64,000 bases of DNA from VRUE01 sp036265675 (GCA_036265675.1 DATAOP010000002.1:1-64000), one strand, 5' to 3'; shown: positions 52,934-60,298, numbered from the stretch's first letter. Made by a program: numbers and translations. Notes: generated by a model not told the origin, from the letters alone.

Positions 52934-53086
52934 ATGAAGAGCTTTTACATCGCAGTGACCCAGCGGCTCACCGGCGATCGCCCGTCGGCGATGCGAGCGT
53001 TTGCGGGAGCGGCTGCAGCAGGGACGGCGGCCAGCGTCGTCGTCTACAAGCTGCTCCGCCACGAGAGCGAAGACGACGACGACTAG
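52934..53086 (+). CDS. 50-residue single-helix membrane protein
   Basis: An ORF of 50 codons: MKSFYIAVTQRLTGDRPSAM, one Ala-rich hydrophobic helix (about 20-40), and an acidic end (LRHESEDDDD). It lies 32 bases after the polybasic coiled-coil gene and converges with the last gvp-operon gene, 12 bases apart. Coding is supported only by composition and fit in the gap. Confidence 0.45.
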   Translation: MKSFYIAVTQRLTGDRPSAMRAFAGAAAAGTAASVVVYKLLRHESEDDDD

Positions 53087-53098
53087 GTCGCCGACCTC

Positions 53099-53377
53099 TC
53101 ACGCGGCCGTGTCGTCTTCCAGCGCCCTCCGCCGCCCGGGAAACGGAAACAGGATCCGCTCGACCCTGTCCATGATCTGGTGGCTGGGGTAGCGGACGTT
53201 GTCGATCAGTGAGATCAGATACACGACAAGCCTCTCCGCCTGCTCGCGCTTATAGACGATGTTTTCCGCGCGATCGACCAGCTCGAGGCTCGGATACCGC
53301 ACTTCGGTGATCCGATCCAACAGAGAATCGACGTACGCGTCGCGAAGACGCTCTCCGCGAGATTGCTCTCCATTCAT
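53099..53377 (-). CDS. Gas-vesicle-operon protein with two 35-residue VRYPS repeats
   Basis: A 92-residue protein ending the gvp operon. It consists of two copies of one unit: VDSLLDRITEVRYPSLELVD with DRAENI, then VVYLISLIDNVRYPSHQIMD with DRVERI; VRYPS is at 26-30 and 61-65, a period of 35. Basic ends flank the repeats. I do not recognise it in the known Gvp set. AAAGGAGT lies 10 bases before the chosen ATG; a GTG overlapping the gvpK stop as GTGA gives 9 more residues. Confidence 0.7.
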   Translation of the reverse strand: MNGEQSRGERLRDAYVDSLLDRITEVRYPSLELVDRAENIVYKREQAERLVVYLISLIDNVRYPSHQIMDRVERILFPFPGRRRALEDDTAA

Positions 53378-53400
53378 CGTGCGACCACTCCTTTCATCCT

Positions 53401-53772
53401 TCACATCAGTCGGCCCAGCGGCCCCAGATCGAGGTTCAGGTCCTCGTCCTCCAACCCGAACGTCTCCTTCAGCTCCTCCATCCGCTGCTCGAGCAGCATG
53501 AACGTCCGACCCAGCCTCTCGACCTCCTCTGGGGTCAGGCTGTTGCCCTCGATGCGGCGGAGAGCCTGGCGCTCCATCAGCTGCCGGAGCAGCTCGATCA
53601 GGGTCAGGACGAGCTGGGCGAGCCCTTTCTCGAGTTCGTCGCTGTCGGCGTTGACGCGACGCCGCAGCGCTCCGTCGAGCCGATCCAACTCATCGCCGAA
53701 GAGGCCAGGGTCGGCATCGCCCGCCAGGCGCTTGTTGCGCCTCCTCCGCTCCTCCAGGCTCGAGGCTGTCAT
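53401..53772 (-). CDS. gvpK: Gas vesicle protein GvpK
   Basis: A 123-residue GvpK. The core DELEKGLAQLVLTLIELLRQ and LMERQALRRIEGNSLTPEEVE is the family's signature, with EERMEEL-type helix after it. GvpK is needed for vesicle formation in model systems, role unresolved. The ATG overlaps the stop of the upstream GvpF/L gene as ATGA. Confidence 0.93.
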   Translation of the reverse strand: MTASSLEERRRRNKRLAGDADPGLFGDELDRLDGALRRRVNADSDELEKGLAQLVLTLIELLRQLMERQALRRIEGNSLTPEEVERLGRTFMLLEQRMEELKETFGLEDEDLNLDLGPLGRLM

Positions 53773-54449
53773 CGCCTCTCCAAAGAGCTGAAGCTGTAGG
53801 GCGGCCAGGGGCCCGTGCAGACGATCTGCGCGTCGACGATCTCGGACTCGAGCTCCTCGACGCGCGCCCGGAACTCGTCAACTCGATCACGATCGACGAG
53901 GTATGCCGCCTTGAACGACGTGCGGGCGAGACCGCTCCCGCCCTCGGCGGAGCGCCGGGCGACGTCGGCGAGGGGCTCGTGGACGCGCGCGGTGAGGTCA
54001 GCCACAGCGCGCTCGCGCTCGGCGCGCGCGAGGAGGTAGGCGGTTCCCGTGCCTCCGCTTCCGGACCCTGCCTCCGAGACCGTCGTCGCCGCGGCCGTGG
54101 CCGGCACTGCCGGCAGCAGCGCGCGAACCCCGAGCTCGACCGCGCCTCGGACCTCCTCGAGGAGGGCCAAAAACTCGTCCCTGCGCTCGGCGAGGATCCG
54201 CCGCAGCGACTCCTCGTCCTCGACGGATCCGTCGAAGCGCATCGGGAGTGCCGTCGCGACCTGCATCAGATTCTCGACGACCCGCTCGTGCTCCCACAGA
54301 TCGTCCTCGTTCATCTGCCGTGAAAGGTCCTCGTGCTCGCTGACGAGTGCGAAGGGCGCCTCGTCGCCGACCGTTCGGAGCGGTGCCCCGTCGAGACCCG
54401 CGCAATCGGGCGGGGTGGCGGAGTCGGTGATGGCGTAGATGTAGAGCAT
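53769..54449 (-). CDS. Gas vesicle protein GvpF/GvpL family (third copy)
   Basis: A 226-residue GvpF/L-type protein. It begins MLYIYAITDSATPPDCAGL and contains the family's ALPMRFDGSVEDEESL segment and the closing IVCTGPWPPYSF. Members are minor vesicle or assembly proteins. It lies 2 bases after gvpS and overlaps gvpK. Shorter than the GvpL copy and without its extension. Confidence 0.9.
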   Translation of the reverse strand: MLYIYAITDSATPPDCAGLDGAPLRTVGDEAPFALVSEHEDLSRQMNEDDLWEHERVVENLMQVATALPMRFDGSVEDEESLRRILAERRDEFLALLEEVRGAVELGVRALLPAVPATAAATTVSEAGSGSGGTGTAYLLARAERERAVADLTARVHEPLADVARRSAEGGSGLARTSFKAAYLVDRDRVDEFRARVEELESEIVDAQIVCTGPWPPYSFSSLERR

Positions 54450-54451
54450 GG

Positions 54452-54949
54452 TCAGAGGGCGTCCGACTTGAAGGCGTCGGACCCGAGAGCGTCCGAGTCC
54501 AGGGCGTCCGACTCGAGTGGGCTCGACCCGAAGGCGTTCCTCTCGAGGGAGCTCGACTCGAGGGCGCTGGACTCGAGGGAGGGACCGCGAGCCGTGAGCG
54601 AGACACCGAGGTCGCGCTCGAGCGTCTCGACCGAGGCGACCATCGCGCGAAGCCCGACGTAGAGCAGGTCGACGTCAGCGACTGCCAGGGTGATGTCGCC
54701 ATAGATCACGACGCCACCGTCGAGCAGCCGGTCGACAAGGTCGAGGAGGGAGACTTCGCGGTCGCGCAGGGCGCGGGACACGCCCCTCTCCTGGCGCTCG
54801 CGCGACGCCTCCCGGCGGGCGCTCCACGCTTCCCGGTCGCGGGCGCGGCGGGCGGACGCGACTTCGCGCTGGAGCTCAGAGCGTTCCTTCGCCCGCGCCC
54901 GTTTGGCCGCCGCGAGCTGCTTCGTGCGCTCGGTCGGCTCCGGGGTCAT
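54452..54949 (-). CDS. gvpS: GvpS-like (GvpA-family) protein with pentapeptide-like tail
   Basis: A 165-residue protein. Residues 1-62 are a charged Arg/Glu/Ala helix; residues 65-113 are a GvpA-type core (REVSLLDLVDRLLDGGVVIY, GDITLAVADVDLLYVGLRAM). Residues 123-165 are about eight pentads: SALES, SSLER, NAFGS, SPLES, DALDS, DALGS, DAFKS. This resembles pentapeptide repeats with Leu/Phe at the centre. Such a tail is not usual for GvpS. The ATG overlaps the GvpL stop as ATGA. Confidence 0.85.
   Translation of the reverse strand: MTPEPTERTKQLAAAKRARAKERSELQREVASARRARDREAWSARREASRERQERGVSRALRDREVSLLDLVDRLLDGGVVIYGDITLAVADVDLLYVGLRAMVASVETLERDLGVSLTARGPSLESSALESSSLERNAFGSSPLESDALDSDALGSDAFKSDAL
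54455..54580. repeat. Imperfect 15-bp tandem repeats encoding the GvpS tail
   Basis: About eight diverged 15-base units (minus-strand consensus near GACGCC/GCG-CTGGACTCG) code for the pentads of the GvpS C-terminus. The unit length of 15 matches five codons, so slippage would keep the frame. Confidence 0.7.
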
Positions 54950-56031
54950 CGCGCCGACTCGATCGAGCTCTTGACGAAGTTGTAGGGCGGCCAGGGGCCG
55001 GTGAGCTCCACCGAGACGCCCCGCCCGCGGAACTCCTCGGCAAGGCGATCGACCGTCGCGCGGAAGGCGCCAATCTCCTCCTCGTCGACCAGGTAGACGC
55101 CGTTCAGGAGCATGTCCCCCTCATGACCGCTGACCTCGGGCCTCTGCAACGGGTTCAGCAGGGCCTCCGCGGCCCGCCCGGCAAGCCGCTCATGGACGGT
55201 CTGTGCCCATTCCTCCGCAACCCGATCCCGCTCCTCGTCGACCTTCGCCTCGCGCTGCCGCCGTTTCATATAGGCGGTGCCCTGAGGTTCGTCGTGATCC
55301 CCGGGGACCGCACCCGAGCTCTGAGCCGCGGCCCGCTCGAGCGCCCCCTCTTCGGCGATCGCTTTCACGCCCCACTCCGCCTTGCCTTCGAGTCGCTCGA
55401 GCGCGTCGATGAAGACCTCGCGTTCCTGCGAGAGCATCTCCTTCACATGCTCCTCAGTGGAGTAGATGGTGCAGAGGCGCATCGGGACGACCGGCCCCTG
55501 CTGGAGCGCGAGGTCGAGGACGTGCTCGTGCGCGCGGGCCTTCTCCTCGAGCCAGCCGATGTCGTTGAGGTTGTCGTGGAGCGGCTCCTCGCCGAACTCG
55601 CTCAGCGATACAGGGCTGACGATCGCCGCCAGCCCGCGGTCCGTCACCAGGGTGATCTCGTGACGGGAATCGACTCCGGCGGCGTCGTAGCTGGCCTCGG
55701 AGGCGACGCCGACGCCGTAGACGTAACAGGCGAGCTCGTCCTCCCCGGCCTGCTCCGGCGGCGTCCGTTCCGGCGGCCTCGGTTCCACCGGAACCTGCTC
55801 CGCCGGCTGCTCCGCCGGCCTCTGCTCGGGAGGCCTCTCCACCACCCGCCTCCTGGGTCGAAGCGCCCTCTCGGACTCCGAAAGAAGGGTCTCGGTCATC
55901 GTCTCCGTCAGCGCCCTCCGCACGCGTGCCCGGGCATCGGCCCACGCGTCCTCGACCAGGTCCGCGGCCTGTTCGCCGGCCAGCGCTTCGATCGCATCGC
56001 GAAGCTCGTCGGTCGGATCGCTGCGGCTCAT
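54946..56031 (-). CDS. gvpL: Gas vesicle protein GvpL with N-terminal extension
   Basis: A 361-residue GvpF/L-type protein. The family domain starts near residue 106 (CYVYGVGVASEA), with VVPMRLCTIYSTEEHV and the end VELTGPWPPYNFVK. The first ~105 residues are a helical acidic segment and a Pro/Glu-rich linker (PPEQRPAEQPAEQVP), not part of the usual domain. Overlaps of 4 bases at both ends imply coupled translation with gvpJ and gvpS. Confidence 0.92.
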   Translation of the reverse strand: MSRSDPTDELRDAIEALAGEQAADLVEDAWADARARVRRALTETMTETLLSESERALRPRRRVVERPPEQRPAEQPAEQVPVEPRPPERTPPEQAGEDELACYVYGVGVASEASYDAAGVDSRHEITLVTDRGLAAIVSPVSLSEFGEEPLHDNLNDIGWLEEKARAHEHVLDLALQQGPVVPMRLCTIYSTEEHVKEMLSQEREVFIDALERLEGKAEWGVKAIAEEGALERAAAQSSGAVPGDHDEPQGTAYMKRRQREAKVDEERDRVAEEWAQTVHERLAGRAAEALLNPLQRPEVSGHEGDMLLNGVYLVDEEEIGAFRATVDRLAEEFRGRGVSVELTGPWPPYNFVKSSIESAR

Positions 56032-56594
56032 CGCGTCGCCTCGCGCTGGGCTTTCTCGACCGCCCGCACCAGCTCGTCCTTGGTCATCGAGGAGCGGCCC
56101 GGGATGTCGAGGGCCTGCGCCGTCTCCATCAGCTCGTCCTTGGTGGCGTCCTCGTCGCGCACCCTCCTCCGACCGCCCGGGCCCTGCTCGACGACTTCGC
56201 GGCGGTGGGTCTCGACTTCGACCTCTTCACCGGCCCGCGGGGCGGGCAGGCCCGCCATCTCCTCGAGGCGGTCGAGCCGCGAGCGGAGGTCCTCGTTCTC
56301 CTCCTCCAGCTCCTTGGCGCGGCTGCTCAACGAGGGGTCCGACTCCCACCAGTTGATGCCCATCTCCTGGGCGCGCTCGACGGAGGCGACGAGGAGGCGC
56401 AGCTTGATCGTCAGCAGCTCGATGTCGAGGAGGTTGATCTGGATGTCGCCGGCGATGACGATGCCCTTGTCGAGCACCCGCTCGAGGATGTCCGCCAGGT
56501 TCGCCGGCCCGCCGGCGCGCTGCACCTCCATCCGCGGCTGGTCCATCGGGCGACGGTTGTAGAGGCTCGGAGAGGACTCACGCTCGTCGGCCAT
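56028..56594 (-). CDS. gvpJ: GvpJ-like (GvpA-family) protein with HeH/Rho_N-like C-terminus
   Basis: A 188-residue protein. Residues 31-82 are a GvpJ-type core (LADILERVLDKGIVIAGDI, NLLDIELLTIKLRLLVASVE). A coiled coil follows (91-116), then a linker and a C-terminal module (148-185) with two similar halves, ATKDELMETAQALDIPGRSS and MTKDELVRAVEKAQ, the pattern of HeH/Rho_N or SAP-like helix-extension-helix domains that bind nucleic acid. This fusion is unusual for GvpJ. Confidence 0.87.
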   Translation of the reverse strand: MADERESSPSLYNRRPMDQPRMEVQRAGGPANLADILERVLDKGIVIAGDIQINLLDIELLTIKLRLLVASVERAQEMGINWWESDPSLSSRAKELEEENEDLRSRLDRLEEMAGLPAPRAGEEVEVETHRREVVEQGPGGRRRVRDEDATKDELMETAQALDIPGRSSMTKDELVRAVEKAQREATR

Positions 56595-56597
56595 CCG

Positions 56598-56954
56598 TCA
56601 CACCTCCCCCGATTCGGCTCGCGGGTAGCGCCGCGTGCGCTGAGTCCCGGTCATCTCGCCGTCTTTGTCCAGCGTCACCTCGTACTTGCCGAGGACGTCG
56701 GTGGTGGTGGGCACCCGCTCCAGCTCGAGCACCTCCAGCGTCACGGTCCACTCATCGCCGTCGCGCTCCACACCGGTGATCGACTCGACCGGGCGCCCGA
56801 TCAGGTCCTGGACCTGTTCGACGGCGCCGGCCGCGATCTCACGCGTCGTCGGCCCTTTGGAGTTGCGGGAACCTGAGGAGCCCCCCGATTTTCGTCTGTC
56901 TGATTTGGATTTGTCTGATTTGGACTCTGATTTTTCAGATTTCGACTCAGCCAT
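56598..56954 (-). CDS. gvpO: Gas vesicle protein GvpO
   Basis: A 118-residue protein. After a Lys/Ser/Asp-rich N-terminus (1-35) comes the GvpO domain: AAGAVEQVQDLIGRPVESIT, WTVTLEVLELERVPTTTDVL and KYEVTLDKDGEM. The ATG overlaps the GvpG stop by 8 bases. GvpO is required for vesicles in haloarchaea and is standard in actinomycete clusters. Confidence 0.9.
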   Translation of the reverse strand: MAESKSEKSESKSDKSKSDRRKSGGSSGSRNSKGPTTREIAAGAVEQVQDLIGRPVESITGVERDGDEWTVTLEVLELERVPTTTDVLGKYEVTLDKDGEMTGTQRTRRYPRAESGEV

Positions 56955-57243
56955 TCTCGGGTCCCTCCTCGGCCCACAGTTCCGCTTCGAGCAGCTCCTG
57001 TTCTTCGCGCTGCCGCTCGCGCGCATTCGCGAGGCGCTCGAGCAGTTCGTCCTCCTTCGCTTCGCGTTCTTTCGGCCCGACCCGGCCCTCCTCGACGTCG
57101 ATTTCAAGCTGCATCAGCTCGCGCATCACGTTCTCCTCCGAGTAGAGCTGGCGATCAGCCTCCTCGGCGACCTTTTCGGCGACCCAGGCGGTGCCGCGGA
57201 CGGGAGCCAGCGGCAGCAGGGCGATCTCGCGGAAAAGGCCCAT
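56947..57243 (-). CDS. gvpG: Gas vesicle protein GvpG
   Basis: A 98-residue GvpG: MGLFREIALLPLAPVRGTAW then a long charged helix (EEADRQLYSEENVMRELMQL). It follows the gvpF stop by one base. Members are minor components acting with GvpF/L in assembly. Confidence 0.92.
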   Translation of the reverse strand: MGLFREIALLPLAPVRGTAWVAEKVAEEADRQLYSEENVMRELMQLEIDVEEGRVGPKEREAKEDELLERLANARERQREEQELLEAELWAEEGPENG

Positions 57244-57244
57244 C

Positions 57245-58006
57245 TCAGGCTCCGACCTCGAGCTCGACGAAGCTGTGGGGCGGCAGCGGCCCGGTGTACT
57301 TGACGCGGACTCGACCGCCCTGCTCCTCGGCCCACCTCTCGACCTCGGCGTCGAACCGTTCGAGCTCCTTGCGCTCGACCAGGAACGAGGCGTTCAGCGC
57401 CATCCGCTCGTGGACGACGTCGCCGAGCTGGATTCCGACCGCGAACGGGCTCAGGCGCTCGACGATCGCCGGCCCGGTCTCCTCGCGCTTGCCCTCGAGG
57501 CCCTGCGAGACCAGCTCGCCGAGCCGGATCCGCTCGTAGTAGGTCGCGGCCTCGGGCTTGCCCTGGATCGCCTCGCGCAGCCCGGCCGCCTCGGGGTTCT
57601 CGGCCAGGACTTCGCGCAGCACTGTCTCCTCCTCGTGGATGCCCTTGAGGTTGACCTCGACCTTGCCCTCCATCTCCTCGAGGAGCTCTTCGAGCTGCTC
57701 TCGGTGGGGGGCGAGGAGCTCGGCACGGACGGCGTCGGCGTCGGGGAGGATGACGCCGAACCGCATCGGCAGCACCGCGGAGGCCCATCCCATCGCCTCT
57801 TCGAGCACCCGCATATGCGCCAGCAGCTCGTCGCGTCCCGCGACCGAGAATTCCTCCGCCACGTCGGTGGTGAGCGCGGCGAGGTCGTCCATCGTCACCA
57901 GGCCGAGGGGCTCGTCGTCGATGCCGACGGCCTTCGCTCCCGGCGACTCGCCGGCGCGGATCACTCCGTAGACGTACTTCGCCCTCTTCTCACTCGACTC
58001 GGCCAT
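57245..58006 (-). CDS. gvpF: Gas vesicle protein GvpF
   Basis: A 253-residue GvpF/L-type protein following gvpA by 15 bases, the usual place of gvpF. The N-domain opens KYVYGVIRAGESP, the middle has SAVLPMRFGVILPDADAV, and the end is VKYTGPLPPHSFVELEV. GvpF is reported to contact GvpA during assembly in other systems. Confidence 0.93.
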   Translation of the reverse strand: MAESSEKRAKYVYGVIRAGESPGAKAVGIDDEPLGLVTMDDLAALTTDVAEEFSVAGRDELLAHMRVLEEAMGWASAVLPMRFGVILPDADAVRAELLAPHREQLEELLEEMEGKVEVNLKGIHEEETVLREVLAENPEAAGLREAIQGKPEAATYYERIRLGELVSQGLEGKREETGPAIVERLSPFAVGIQLGDVVHERMALNASFLVERKELERFDAEVERWAEEQGGRVRVKYTGPLPPHSFVELEVGA

Positions 58007-58021
58007 CAGGAGCCTGTCCGG

Positions 58022-58507
58022 CTAGCTTTGGCTTTTCGAGCGTTTTTTGCTCGATTTCGACCCCGAGCGGCTGCGACGTCGGGTGGTCGTGGTGCTCGAC
58101 CGTTTGCGCGAGGGTTCTTTTTCCTCTTCGTCTTCTTCTTCATCCCCGAAGAGAGCCTCTTTCGCGCCCTGGAGCATGCCTTTGGTTTTGCTCGAGGCGC
58201 CGCCTTCGGTGATTCCCTCCATCAGCTCCGGAAGCCCGGAGGTCTCGGTCGCCATCAGATCGAGTCGGTTGACCGCCTCGGCGAACCGCAGGTAGGTGTC
58301 GACGCTCGCAATGACGATTCGCGCGTCAATGGTCAGGATCTCGATGCCGATCAGCGAGACGCGGACGAATACGTCGATAACGAGCCCCTTGTCGAGGATC
58401 AGCTCGAGGACGTCGTACAGGCCACTCGAGGACGACCGCGCCACGTACCCGCTGCCTCCCCGGTAGGGCATGTTTCCTCCACCGCGGCTCTGCATTGAGG
58501 TTGCCAT
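58022..58507 (-). CDS. gvpA: Gas vesicle major structural protein GvpA, C-terminally extended
   Basis: A 161-residue protein. Residues 28-84 are the conserved GvpA shell sequence (SGLYDVLELILDKGLVIDVF, SLIGIEILTIDARIVIASVD, TYLRFAEAVN). The rest is an extension: a short helix, an acidic patch (122-131) and a Ser/Arg/Lys-rich end (133-161). Haloarchaeal and cyanobacterial GvpA end soon after the core; actinomycete forms are longer. AAAGGAAC precedes the ATG. Confidence 0.93.
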   Translation of the reverse strand: MATSMQSRGGGNMPYRGGSGYVARSSSSGLYDVLELILDKGLVIDVFVRVSLIGIEILTIDARIVIASVDTYLRFAEAVNRLDLMATETSGLPELMEGITEGGASSKTKGMLQGAKEALFGDEEEDEEEKEPSRKRSSTTTTRRRSRSGSKSSKKRSKSQS

Positions 58508-58539
58508 CAGAAGTTCCTTTCCTAGTGGGTCGATTCCGC

Positions 58540-59562
58540 TCAGGCGGGCTCGAGCTCGTCCTCCTCGAGCTCCTCCTCGTCCTCGTCCTCGTCGAGAGGC
58601 TCCTCCTCGTCCTCTTCGAGAGGCTCCTCGTCCAGCTCCTCCTCGTCCTCGTCGAGAGGCTCCTCGTCCAGCTCCTCTTCATCGAGAGGCCCCTCCTCGT
58701 CGTCTTCGTCGTCCTCGACGGGCTCCGTGTCCTCCTCGTCAGCCTCCTCTTCGGAGACTGGCGGTTCGTAATCCTCGAAGTCCTCGTGGGCGAGCTCGGC
58801 ATACGCTTTGAAGCGATGCAGCTCGGCCTCGATCGTCCGGTCGGGAACCTTCAGCAGCCGGGTCAGCCGCTCGTAGATGCCCTGGGGCTCGCGCTCGATC
58901 GTCAGCTCGATCCGGGTGAGGCGCGGTGCCATGGGGTGGAAGGTGACGACGCCGGTGTGGGCGAGATCGCCGGCCGCCTCCCAGTCGATCCGCTCGTCCT
59001 CGCGTTCGTCGACGATCTCCAGCTCGACCTCATCATGGAGCCCGCCGACCTTCGAAACGTGGAAATTGAAATGACTGTCGTCCTCTTCCTCGACGTCGAG
59101 CACGTGGTGGAGGAAGTCGGGGTAGTCCATCAACAGGGAGGTGAGTTCAAACGCGCCGGAGAGCGGGACGCCGACGTCGATCGACTCGACGATCGGGGCA
59201 AGCCCGCCGCCGTGAGCCGTTTCCGCGGGATCAGAGCCGTTGTCGGCACTCCCGTTTTCGCCTCCGCCGCCGGCGGCGAGCGGGCCGCCGATTCGCTCGA
59301 CGAGCCTGCTGCCGAGACTCACCTTCGAGGCGAGCTTCCCCGGAGTCCCCATCTTGGACAGAGCCCTGTCGGCGAGATCGCCGGTTTTCCCGCCCTTCTC
59401 GGTCTGGGCCGGGTTCAGCTTCTCCTTCAACGGAGTCCCACTGGCCCGTTCCTGCCGCCGTGCCGAGAGCGCCCGCGCTCCGTAGCGGATCGCCTCTCCC
59501 CAGTGGGAGAGCGCCTCCCGCCCGTAGGCGACTGCTCCCTTCTCGTTGGCCTCGGTCGCCAC
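58540..59562 (-). CDS. SRPBCC-domain protein with long polyacidic C-terminal tail
   Basis: A 340-residue protein in the gvp operon. After a ~110-residue variable region, a SRPBCC/polyketide-cyclase-like domain is seen (VESIDVGVPLSGAFELTSLL, DYPDFLHHVLDVEEEDDSHF, HPMAPRLTRIELTIEREPQG). From about residue 262 the chain is nearly only Glu and Asp with Leu and Pro every few residues. SRPBCC proteins occur in actinomycete gvp clusters by my recollection. GTG start one base after the upstream stop. Confidence 0.78.
   Translation of the reverse strand: MATEANEKGAVAYGREALSHWGEAIRYGARALSARRQERASGTPLKEKLNPAQTEKGGKTGDLADRALSKMGTPGKLASKVSLGSRLVERIGGPLAAGGGGENGSADNGSDPAETAHGGGLAPIVESIDVGVPLSGAFELTSLLMDYPDFLHHVLDVEEEDDSHFNFHVSKVGGLHDEVELEIVDEREDERIDWEAAGDLAHTGVVTFHPMAPRLTRIELTIEREPQGIYERLTRLLKVPDRTIEAELHRFKAYAELAHEDFEDYEPPVSEEEADEEDTEPVEDDEDDEEGPLDEEELDEEPLDEDEEELDEEPLEEDEEEPLDEDEDEEELEEDELEPA
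58548..58790. repeat. Low-complexity GAG/GAC repeat coding for the polyacidic tail
   Basis: The plus strand shows repeated CTCCTCGTCCTC-type units, with longer copies such as CGAGAGGCTCCTCGTC recurring at intervals. It encodes LDEE/PLDEDEE variants and probably arose by slippage. Confidence 0.75.
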
Positions 59563-59563
59563 G

Positions 59564-60079
59564 TCAGGTGCCCTTCTTGGCCACCTGACCGGCCGTCTCG
59601 CCGACGCTCTGGACCGAGCTCGCGACCTTGCTCACGCGCTGGCCGATGCTGTCGGCCCGCTTTGCGGCGTCGACGATCGCCCCGCTGATCTTCTCGGCAT
59701 CCGGCTTGAAGCCGTTGCGCTTCGGCATCGAGACACCGAGCACCTTGCGGCGCCTGCCCGATCGCGTGGCGACGATTGCGCCGGCGACTCCGGCGATAGC
59801 CGCTCCGGTCGCAAGCAGGGGCACGGCGGCTTTCTTGGCGATCGGGGCCACCTCGCTGGCACCGCTGCTGACGGCGCTTTTGACGGAGTCGGTGACGCCG
59901 TTCGGCGAGCTGGTCTGTTTTGCTTTTTTCTGCGTGCTCGAGGCGGCTTTTTTTGCTTTGACGCGGGAGCCGCCACCGGCGCCGTTGGTTTTGCTGTTCG
60001 ATTTTCCGCTCGACCTAGATCGTTGCGATCTTTTTTTGGTCGAACCTTTCGAAGAGGATTTTTGTTTGGTCTGGGCCAT
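59564..60079 (-). CDS. Polybasic Ser/Lys-tailed membrane protein heading the gvp operon
   Basis: A 171-residue protein. Residues 1-58 are Ser/Lys/Arg-rich (SSSKGSTKKRSQRSRSSGKS); a hydrophobic helix lies at 85-104 (AVPLLATGAAIAGVAGAIVA), followed by a basic RSGRRRK patch and amphipathic helices (KISGAIVDAAKRADSIGQRV, SKVASSVQSVG). The layout matches the protein at 52119-52565. It is the first gene of the operon; AAAGGA precedes the ATG. It may correspond to one of the variable accessory proteins of actinomycete gvp clusters, but I cannot assign a letter. Confidence 0.72.
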   Translation of the reverse strand: MAQTKQKSSSKGSTKKRSQRSRSSGKSNSKTNGAGGGSRVKAKKAASSTQKKAKQTSSPNGVTDSVKSAVSSGASEVAPIAKKAAVPLLATGAAIAGVAGAIVATRSGRRRKVLGVSMPKRNGFKPDAEKISGAIVDAAKRADSIGQRVSKVASSVQSVGETAGQVAKKGT

Positions 60080-60298
60080 GGTGAGTCCTTTCCCGGCGTG
60101 AAGGGCTGTGAAGGGACCCGCTACCCGCTTGTTGGAGCAGATAATCAAGGTGGAGCGGATGGGCGTTTCATTGCGCCTGCGCGGTCGGACGTCAGTGAGC
60201 GGACATCGACGGATTGCTTTCCGCGATTCGAGGTAAACCTGTCGCGGGAAGCGGATCGGATGGGGCCGGCCACGGAACGCGCGGCCGTGCCGCAGGTT
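60080..60298. promoter_or_regulatory. Upstream region of the gas-vesicle operon
   Basis: A 219-base gap that must hold the operon promoter. Seen on the minus strand are GTTTAC (60233-60238), the same hexamer as in the SigB/SigF-like promoter at 52605, but without GGGTA at the right distance, and TTGATT followed 16 bases later by GGGTAG. No clear assignment is possible. Confidence 0.35.

Noticed and set aside
54452..54580. Possible CRISPR-like array
   Set aside because: The 15-bp repeats have no spacers, are diverged and stay in frame inside gvpS.
58540..58800. Polyacidic region as a sequencing or assembly artefact
   Set aside because: The frame stays open for ~80 codons through imperfect repeats and ends at a normal stop before gvpA's ribosome binding site; an artefact would likely break the frame.
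60233..60238. SigB/SigF promoter for the gvp operon
   Set aside because: GTTTAC is present but no GGGTA lies 12-18 bases downstream, so it cannot be called.
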